Shown: one piece after another, positions 1-6,266 of the stretch
Position numbering within the stretch: the stretch's first letter is position 1
How the letters are laid out: each line of letters opens with the position of its first letter
Source of the DNA: Ramicandelaber brevisporus
Taxonomy: Eukaryota > Kickxellomycota > Ramicandelaberales > Ramicandelaberaceae
Length of the DNA: 17,409 bases
Assembly: GCA_025201865.1 (NCBI GenBank)
Contig: MU603158.1
Span: 1-17,409, forward strand
Direction of reading: 5' to 3'
The notes under the pieces: model-generated
The model's input: only the letters and a program-made list of their open reading frames with translations
Told to the model about the DNA's origin: nothing
Database searches by the model: none
Program-made: the position numbers and the translations under genes

Positions 1-178
1 CAGAAGAGACAGAAGACTGATATGCACAGTCAGTCACACACAGACTGCGAGTATCATGAGCAGCAAGTCTATGAACTCTTTCTGTCTTGTCTGTGCTGGA
101 CGGTTGTCTCATGTCCACAATTATATCGAGCACACTTTGTTGTCATTCTTGTTTCACTCCTTGATCTCCGCCACCAAG

Positions 179-1708
179 ATGCCGAAACGCGCGCTAGATG
201 AGAGCAACTTGAAGAGTGAAATAAGCGTGCCTTTCCCGCTAGTTAGCTTACCATACGAGCTGCTAGAAGAGATTGCGGCGTGGTTCACTCAGCGCGAGGC
301 TGTCAAAGTCCTACCAGTCAGCAAAACTCTCAGCGAGGCATTTTCTCGAGCGGTTTGGCGACGTGTGGTTATTCGAGACTCACTTTTACGACTACCAGCT
401 GATGTGTGGAGGCGCTATGGGCATCTGGTTCGCTTTGCCAACGTTGTCAGCACCAAGGAGACAAGCCAGGCAATTTGGATGCCCAATGTTAACCACTTGA
501 TTCTGCATTTTGGCTCACCATCTCGTCGCATTCTCAGCAATGAACTACACAGTTTGCGTAATCTGAAGATTGTATTTACGAGCATTGACGACTGGAACGA
601 GCATGATGCCATCTGGGTTGCTGCTTGGGCGAACAATGTCGATACTCGTAATCAGAGAGTTATTGTTCATTGGGATATTCAATGTTCCTGCCCACAACAT
701 TACACTGTTCTGGACAACATTCTCACCACAATCGTTAATGCTGAACAGCACTCGTTTACGCTCCGAGTCGGCGTTGATGAATTTGAACCGATTAATCAAT
801 TGGCAAAACTTGTACCAAGGCTGGTGGCACTCGAAGTTAAGTACATTTACGACCACTTGTTCTTCTTCAATCAGTGTTCATACTTCTTTGGCGATAGCAA
901 CATCAGCTATCCTCGCTTGCAGTCACTCAGTCTCTCACAACATCTCTCAGCTGATGGACATGGCGCGTATAATTTCAACTACTTTTCTCCAAGTCGTTTC
1001 CCGGCCATTCGTCATTTTGATATACGGCTCTATTATGCTTACAGTTTTGATGATATCGGATCCATATTTGAGCATTGTTGGTTGACCGTTAAAGAGCTAT
1101 CGATTACATATTGTCAAGGAATCGACGTTCTGGAGCGCATCCTTGGCCAGTTTCCAACTGCTGACCAGCTAACATTTTGCTACATTGATTGCCCCATCGA
1201 TTTGCAAATGATTGCCAAATATCTACCAAAGCTGCAGCTGCTCAATCTCAGAGACATTTACAACGAACTCTCATTTACGCCGTCACCACAACTGCAATTG
1301 CGCTGGCTTCAAGAGTTTAAAATGCATAATTATAGATGGAAGAAGGTATGGAAACTACCGAGCAGTGTACTAAGTTTCATTTTAATGGCTACACCACGGC
1401 TGCGGAAACTTGACCTTTCTGCATGCAGCTTCAGCGAGTCAACTTTGGATGAGATTACGACCTGCTTGTCCACATCGGTTCGCGTTCTTGTTGTTGACCT
1501 CAGCAGAGATGGATTCAGTGAGACTGAACTTGCCAAACTGGTTGCTCTTTTGCCTAACATGAGATGGCTGAAACTGCGAGGCAGCGATGAACAAACTCGA
1601 TTGAAACTGCAAAATCAATATCCTCAGTTTATAGTTGAACTTGTATACTCTACATGCGATAACGTAGACGTTGACAACGAAGATGATAATGAAGAAGAAG
1701 ATAACTAA
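179..1708 (+). CDS. F-box / leucine-rich-repeat-like protein (paralogue 1)
   Basis: Predicted 509-aa protein, probably a substrate receptor of an SCF-type cullin-RING ubiquitin ligase. The sequence shows an F-box-like segment at residues 21-62 (VSLPYELLEEI...VSKTL...VWRRVVI) and then irregular leucine-rich repeats. The clearest repeat is near residues 405-430, with LRKLDLSACSF. An acidic tail rich in D/E/N closes the protein. The frame is open from an ATG at 56, but I choose the ATG at 179. It has a good context (CCACCAAGATGC, A at -3), and the upstream 41 residues look like translated leader. The gene converges on a minus-strand paralogue with the same architecture: both have an RYG.LVR-like block after the F-box and end with a Pro-Lys/Asn-rich last LRR. 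No intron is needed. The class is fairly sure; the substrate is unknown. Confidence 0.75.
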   Translation: MPKRALDESNLKSEISVPFPLVSLPYELLEEIAAWFTQREAVKVLPVSKTLSEAFSRAVWRRVVIRDSLLRLPADVWRRYGHLVRFANVVSTKETSQAIWMPNVNHLILHFGSPSRRILSNELHSLRNLKIVFTSIDDWNEHDAIWVAAWANNVDTRNQRVIVHWDIQCSCPQHYTVLDNILTTIVNAEQHSFTLRVGVDEFEPINQLAKLVPRLVALEVKYIYDHLFFFNQCSYFFGDSNISYPRLQSLSLSQHLSADGHGAYNFNYFSPSRFPAIRHFDIRLYYAYSFDDIGSIFEHCWLTVKELSITYCQGIDVLERILGQFPTADQLTFCYIDCPIDLQMIAKYLPKLQLLNLRDIYNELSFTPSPQLQLRWLQEFKMHNYRWKKVWKLPSSVLSFILMATPRLRKLDLSACSFSESTLDEITTCLSTSVRVLVVDLSRDGFSETELAKLVALLPNMRWLKLRGSDEQTRLKLQNQYPQFIVELVYSTCDNVDVDNEDDNEEEDN

Positions 1709-1882
1709 ATCAATTAGTCAGTTTAAAAATACTTTTCTGACAAAGGATTGCGAGCTTAACAATATCTAATTTGTTTTCCTAATCATTAATTGCCTAATAC
1801 AACTCTCTCTTCTCGGTATCCTGTAAAAAACGTTAGATTTTATTTGATTGAAATGCAATAAGATAACAGAGTGATTTAAATC
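1709..1882. other. Convergent intergenic region between the two F-box genes
   Basis: AT-rich 174-bp spacer holding the 3' ends of two tail-to-tail genes. The plus-strand gene has no canonical AATAAA; an AATAAG-like hexamer occurs near 1857. The minus-strand gene has a perfect AATAAA (described separately). No gene is seen here. Confidence 0.6.
1839..1844 (-). terminator. Candidate polyadenylation signal of F-box paralogue 2
   Basis: TTTATT on the plus strand is AATAAA on the minus strand, about 40 nt beyond the minus-strand stop codon at 1883-1885. That is a plausible distance for 3' end formation. The motif is seen directly; the function is inferred. Confidence 0.45.
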
Positions 1883-3511
1883 TCATGGAAGAACTTTAAT
1901 ATGTGGGAATCGCTCCTTGACAGCTTTTCGAATCTTATCGTTTGACCCAACCAAACCAAATCTTTGTAGTTTAGGCATCAATTCTATTATCCCAAGTATA
2001 ATATCTAGTGGCCAGTCAGGATCGCCACGCATAAATCGAAGATTGAATTCTTTTATGGCACATGGATTGGTGGATGAATACATTTCTGAAAGTACATTTA
2101 TCATTACCGCTAGATCCTTAAAGAAGTTATCATTGTTAACGGCATCATCTTCACCAGCGTCAACATCAACAGTACCAATTGAGTAAAATTTGCACCACTG
2201 AATAGATACCATGTTGAGTCTTGGTAGAGAATACTGAAGTTTGAATATACTGGTAGACAAACGAATATTAAAGAAGGAAGTAGAGCGAATATGCGATCGA
2301 GCGAGGACATCACTATCGTTATAACCAGGACTGTAATCGAGCTTCGTTGCACGGCTACCAGAAAGAGATAACTGTTGCAATTGTGGAAGCAGTGGTAATA
2401 TAATAGCCATGTTGAATTTGTTGTTATCATCCAACATTTTTGGCTGTAGCCAGATCCTCAAGTAGGTCAGTCTGCAGTTGTATTCTAATATAGTCACAAG
2501 CTGCTCACATGTCATGTCGATTGATAGCTTTAACCATTTGAGATGCGGCCAGCTTTGCAACAAAACTTTTTGCCATGCTGGAGATGATGAATACGAGTTT
2601 GATACCATATGGCTGCATTCATGGCCAATAATATCCATTGATTGAAGACGAGGGAAGTTGCTTGGAACAAAGTCGCAGTAATCATAGGTATCTGAGCTCG
2701 CACAGCATGTCCGTATTGACAACTGACGGAGTTGTGGGTAGATGCAAGAGTTGGACTGATCGAGAGGTTTCCAAAACCACGAACGATTTATAGTGGCATA
2801 GCAATATCGCACATCTAACTGTGCCACTAAATCCAGGCGTTCCACGATATACTTACTTAGTATTTGAAGATCAGACTGAGAAGGAAGAATAGGAGTGCCA
2901 GACATAGGAATGATCTCAATTTTCATTGCACAGTTACTCAGAACCAGTTGCACAAAGTGTGACAGCCGAGTCCACGGATTGTCAGTACATCTAACAGAGT
3001 ATCTTAGACAAAGATATTCAATACGCCTCAAACCTATGGCATGCGCCAGAGCAACCAAATCGTAAGGTTCATTGTACTCTTCTATTACAACAAAAAGCTT
3101 GTATAGACTAGGAAAGCACATCATCATGTCGACAAATTGAATTCTATCCGACACATGAAGGCTATGACCAAGATTTACTTTCAACGTAGTAACACCAGAA
3201 AATACCGACAGAGTATCGCATACACTCACACCTTTGTCCAGCTCTGACTCGATGGCAGAGCAGATTCCATAGTCGAGATCAATGTCACGAACTAGTCTGC
3301 CGTATCGTGCAATTGCTGCTGAACGCGCTGGCTCTGACAAAGTGAATACTCTCGAGTCAAGCTTCCACCACACTCTCCTGGCAAACAAGTCGTGGAACGC
3401 ACCAGACACGGTCAGCAGCTTGCGAGCTTCATCGGTATCAAAGAAGAGGCTGACATACTCGATTAGGTCGTATGGCAGCTCGAAGAGTCTGAAGTGTGCT
3501 TGGTCGTCCAT
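1883..3511 (-). CDS. F-box / leucine-rich-repeat-like protein (paralogue 2)
   Basis: Predicted 542-aa protein. Residues 8-50 form an F-box-like segment (FELPYDLIEYVSLFF...VSGAFHDLFARRVWWKL), followed by weak LRR-type repeats (LRQLSIRTC, LKWLKLSID, LQQLSLSGSRA). The start is taken at the ATG on 3511-3509 (GCGACAATGG, A at -3). The same frame is open up to 3733, but that extra 74-aa stretch is hydrophobic and CT-rich and looks like leader. The architecture and several anchor residues match the neighbouring plus-strand gene: LPY..L.E near the F-box start, EA.K.L.VS, VW, RYG.LVR, and a final L.L.GS block. They are probably old tandem duplicates, one of them inverted. The likely role is SCF substrate recognition; the target is unknown. 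Confidence 0.72.
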   Translation of the reverse strand: MDDQAHFRLFELPYDLIEYVSLFFDTDEARKLLTVSGAFHDLFARRVWWKLDSRVFTLSEPARSAAIARYGRLVRDIDLDYGICSAIESELDKGVSVCDTLSVFSGVTTLKVNLGHSLHVSDRIQFVDMMMCFPSLYKLFVVIEEYNEPYDLVALAHAIGLRRIEYLCLRYSVRCTDNPWTRLSHFVQLVLSNCAMKIEIIPMSGTPILPSQSDLQILSKYIVERLDLVAQLDVRYCYATINRSWFWKPLDQSNSCIYPQLRQLSIRTCCASSDTYDYCDFVPSNFPRLQSMDIIGHECSHMVSNSYSSSPAWQKVLLQSWPHLKWLKLSIDMTCEQLVTILEYNCRLTYLRIWLQPKMLDDNNKFNMAIILPLLPQLQQLSLSGSRATKLDYSPGYNDSDVLARSHIRSTSFFNIRLSTSIFKLQYSLPRLNMVSIQWCKFYSIGTVDVDAGEDDAVNNDNFFKDLAVMINVLSEMYSSTNPCAIKEFNLRFMRGDPDWPLDIILGIIELMPKLQRFGLVGSNDKIRKAVKERFPHIKVLP

Positions 3512-3773
3512 TGTCGCGGTCAGAGAGGTCGCTGCAAGAGGTGTATCGCAGTGTGCTGTGTAAAAAGAAAGGAAGAGAGAGAGAGTGTGTGTGAACAAGA
3601 GAAACAGACATGACTGGAAACGAAGCTGGAAAGAGGCTTGATTCCAGCGAATAATACTCGCAGTTGGACGCGTGATGACACAAGTTGGACTGGGACCTGT
3701 GCATTTGTGAGAGGCGCTACTTTTCTCAAACAACTCACGCTCGCACTGCTTCCTCAGCTCTAATTACTATCTG

Positions 3774-3809
3774 ACTCCTATCCTATCCTAATCCTATCCT
3801 AATAGGAGT
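3774..3809. repeat. Degenerate TCCTA/TCCTAA tandem repeat with hairpin arms
   Basis: The segment has about five TCCTA or TCCTAA units in a row. It is bounded by an 8-bp inverted repeat, ACTCCTAT (3774-3781) and ATAGGAGT (3802-3809), with a 20-nt loop. On the minus strand it reads TTAGGA/TAGGA. It lies downstream of the transporter stop and upstream of the F-box gene. Confidence 0.6.
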
Positions 3810-3832
3810 TCAAATCTTACTTGAAAAGTCGC

Positions 3833-3838
3833 TTTAAT
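3833..3838 (-). terminator. Candidate polyadenylation signal of the transporter gene
   Basis: TTTAAT on the plus strand is ATTAAA on the minus strand, the commonest AATAAA variant, about 37 nt after the stop codon at 3875-3877. The assignment is inferred from position. Confidence 0.35.
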
Positions 3839-3874
3839 GAAGTTGTTATAGTAATTTAGTATAGTAATAGTAAT

Positions 3875-6034
3875 TCATCTGTAAGAAGTGCTTAACTTGG
3901 CTGAGAGATATGCTGCAATGAGTGCTGACACACCACCAATTCTAAACACCCAAACTATTCCACCAATTGGCGACGCAACATCACCGCCACCGTCTTCTTC
4001 TCCACCATTGTGATGGTTTCCAACAAACGCAGATGATTGCGCCATTGCAAAGATTAGACTGCTCATGAACGCCGTGATAAATTGTGGGCACACCACATAC
4101 ACGTTATGAATACCCAGCACAACACCAGCAGTCAGCTCTTCATCGCTAGAATTGGAGTTTCGACTCGATGAACGACTATCGTCACTGCGAACATTGACAC
4201 GCAATGTTGGCTGTGAATCGGCCGCTGCCGTTGTCGTTGTTGTTGTTGTTGTAGCCAGGTCAATATCTCGATTCACATTGTTACCTTCGTCATCGTCATC
4301 ACACACATCGTTATCATCGTATTCGCCATCATCATCGACATTGCCGGCTGCAATACTTCGACTCGTTCTAGAGTTGTTGCCATGGCTACTGACCATTTCT
4401 CCAATCAAAGAGAACGGAACCCACGCAGTCACTGCCCAGCAGAATCCACACGTTGCAATCATAAATGTCGCGCCACGGACTGTTGAAATGAAGAACGTTG
4501 AGAACATTAGCACTGCAAACACGACATGAGAAGCTGTCCACAAACGCCGTAATGTAAGGTGTTGACGAATGCGGCGCATTCCTCTGACAAATCCATTAGA
4601 AGGCTGCTGTCGAGTATGGTTGTGCGTGGTTTCGGTATCATCAAAGGTATCGTTGAGACGTAAATAGGATCCAGATGACGGTGTTGATACAACCGATGCT
4701 GCCCGACGACGCTGTCTGTGTTTGGCAACAGCCAACGGAAGAAACCAGGAAAGCACCAAAGATACAATGGCATACACAAGCATTGCAAACGAGCCAGCGC
4801 GAGTTGCCTCCTCTGGATACTCGCCACCATCACCACCTCCGCTACTGCGCTTGATGTGAGTTGATGTGCTCGTTGCCTTGGATTGAGTTAGATACAGACC
4901 AGCAACATATGATGTGTTGTAGAATAGGAACGGAAACCAGCCAATCCAGGCAAAGAACTGAACATTGAATATCTGTTGAATTGGACTTGGCAGTGCACGA
5001 GCTGAATGCCACAATCCAACAACCATCCCAACTGTTCTAGCATAAAGTGTATTGCTCAGCTTTTGTCCACTGTTGTTTTCAGTCTCGCCATTCTCAACGC
5101 TGCTATCATCTTCGCCGCTTCGCTGCGCAGCCGCACTGGAGCTCAAAGGTGCTTCCTTTACACAAACACACGTAATCGCCGTCGTACTCAGCATTGCCAA
5201 TATCGCAAACACGCACAGTATTTTAACATGCGAGCCAGCAATCCACCCAAAGTGCGCCTGCAAGTCAGCCTGCCCAACAAAATAGCCAGCAACATTGCCG
5301 ATATTGATCATGCGAGATGCACAGGCTGTGCCAGCTTCTTGCTGATCTGGAGGTAAGATATCAACAACTAGTGCGCGGGCTGTGGCTTGGACTGCATTGA
5401 TGGAGAAGTCAAGAGCGTAGAAGCCGATAATGGCAACGATGGCAGCAGCGATTGACTTGATTGACTGATCGACTACAACTGCATCAGAGTGACTAGTTGT
5501 GGCAAAATGTGATGATATTGGAGAGGTGGCTGTAGGTGTTGGTAATAAATGAGCTGTGCTTGATGCAGTGCTTGTTGGGACTGGCGGTTGATGTGGAGGT
5601 GGCGGCACGGCTGGAGGCAGCGCTGGAGCTGGCTTGAATACAACATCGGCAATCTCTACACTCCACGCCACAACCCACAAGCTCAAGCATATACACAATG
5701 CCGCTCCGATTATGAACGGACGACGCCGGCCCAATCGCAGAGTGCAAGAGTCGCTTAATGCACCAATGACCGGCTGCATAATCAGGCCGCTCAGAGGGCC
5801 TGCTAGCCATACGAGTGATACGAGAGATGGTGGGAGACCCAAGGCCAAGAGATACGGAGAGCCAAACGCGAACTCAACTGCCCACGCAAACTGCAAACCG
5901 GCAAATACAACCGTGAGGCAGGCGTGGAATAAAGTAGAGGAGGATCGACTTGACGATGAAGCTGAAGAAGAGGAAGCCGAGGCGGTGCGGCTCACGGGAT
6001 GAACAGTGCTCAAAGGCACAAAGTCGCCAGCCAT
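3875..6034 (-). CDS. GPH/SUT-type sugar (sucrose or alpha-glucoside) transporter, major facilitator
   Basis: Predicted 719-aa integral membrane protein, most likely an H+-coupled sucrose/maltose-type carrier of the plasma membrane (family of plant SUTs, S. pombe Sut1 and animal SLC45). Family marks: the first helix with GLQFAWAVEFAFGSPYLLALG (about residues 46-66), W.AGPLSG...QPVIGALSD (76-95), and the TM2-TM3 loop LGRRRPF (101-107). The TM4-TM5 block ALDF...QATARALVVD lies at 207-226, followed by NIGNVAGYF. A later block reads FFAWIGWFPFLFYNTSYV. It is longer than the usual 500-600 aa because of low-complexity loops: a Pro/Ser/Thr loop (about 135-190), a Ser/Glu central loop, and an Asp run plus Thr run (about 565-605). 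I start at the ATG on 6034-6032 (CTTAAGATGG) because MAGDF... begins a normal cytosolic N-terminus; the frame is open to 6175. The substrate cannot be read from sequence. Confidence 0.85.
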   Translation of the reverse strand: MAGDFVPLSTVHPVSRTASASSSSASSSSRSSSTLFHACLTVVFAGLQFAWAVEFAFGSPYLLALGLPPSLVSLVWLAGPLSGLIMQPVIGALSDSCTLRLGRRRPFIIGAALCICLSLWVVAWSVEIADVVFKPAPALPPAVPPPPHQPPVPTSTASSTAHLLPTPTATSPISSHFATTSHSDAVVVDQSIKSIAAAIVAIIGFYALDFSINAVQATARALVVDILPPDQQEAGTACASRMINIGNVAGYFVGQADLQAHFGWIAGSHVKILCVFAILAMLSTTAITCVCVKEAPLSSSAAAQRSGEDDSSVENGETENNSGQKLSNTLYARTVGMVVGLWHSARALPSPIQQIFNVQFFAWIGWFPFLFYNTSYVAGLYLTQSKATSTSTHIKRSSGGGDGGEYPEEATRAGSFAMLVYAIVSLVLSWFLPLAVAKHRQRRRAASVVSTPSSGSYLRLNDTFDDTETTHNHTRQQPSNGFVRGMRRIRQHLTLRRLWTASHVVFAVLMFSTFFISTVRGATFMIATCGFCWAVTAWVPFSLIGEMVSSHGNNSRTSRSIAAGNVDDDGEYDDNDVCDDDDEGNNVNRDIDLATTTTTTTTAAADSQPTLRVNVRSDDSRSSSRNSNSSDEELTAGVVLGIHNVYVVCPQFITAFMSSLIFAMAQSSAFVGNHHNGGEEDGGGDVASPIGGIVWVFRIGGVSALIAAYLSAKLSTSYR

Positions 6035-6266
6035 CTTAAGGAGAGGGAGGGGAGAGAGGTTGAAGCACGTAGATGTGTGCCAAAAAGAGTGAGTGTAAAT
6101 AAAGAAATAGAAAAGAGTTGGAATGCAGTGGAGATGAGCACGGACTGACCGATTGACCGATTGAGCGAGCGTCATCGATGGCTGTCGATCAGTTCAGCCA
6201 ATGACTGACTGTGCAAAGGAAGTGTGCACTTTTTAAAAAGAAAGAAGGTATTAGATCATCTATACA
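6035..6266 (-). promoter_or_regulatory. Promoter/leader of the sugar transporter and 3' flank of kexin
   Basis: The interval contains a CT-rich minus-strand leader just before the ATG (about 6035-6060). It also has a tandem octamer GACCGATT x2 at 6147-6162 (minus strand AATCGGTC x2) and a 12-bp perfect palindrome CTTTTTAAAAAG at 6229-6240. A plus-strand CCAAT occurs at about 6199. These could be promoter elements, but no factor is assigned. No AATAAA was found for the kexin 3' end. Confidence 0.35.

Larger units (their letters stand above)
3512..3874 (-). promoter_or_regulatory. Promoter/leader of F-box paralogue 2 and 3' flank of the transporter
   Basis: On the minus strand this 363-bp interval carries the transporter's 3' UTR first, then the promoter and leader of the F-box gene. 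The leader (about 3535-3600) is strongly pyrimidine-rich on the minus strand (CTCTCTCTCTTCC). No convincing TATA box is seen. A TCCTA-type repeat with a hairpin at 3774-3809 lies in the middle. Confidence 0.4.

Noticed and set aside
56-178. Upstream in-frame ATG at 56 as the start of F-box paralogue 1
   Set aside because: The extra 41 residues resemble no domain, and the ATG at 179 has a better context and sits just before the F-box.
1346-1428. Intron-like segment in F-box paralogue 1 (GTATGG donor, TACTAA branch-like motif, GCATGCAG acceptor)
   Set aside because: It is 83 nt and not a multiple of three, and it encodes a good LRR (LRKLDLSACSF). Removing it would break the frame and the repeat.
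3512-3733. N-terminal extension of F-box paralogue 2 with a hydrophobic stretch (possible signal peptide)
   Set aside because: The stretch is the translation of a CT-rich leader; the ATG at 3511 has a good context and starts the F-box region directly.
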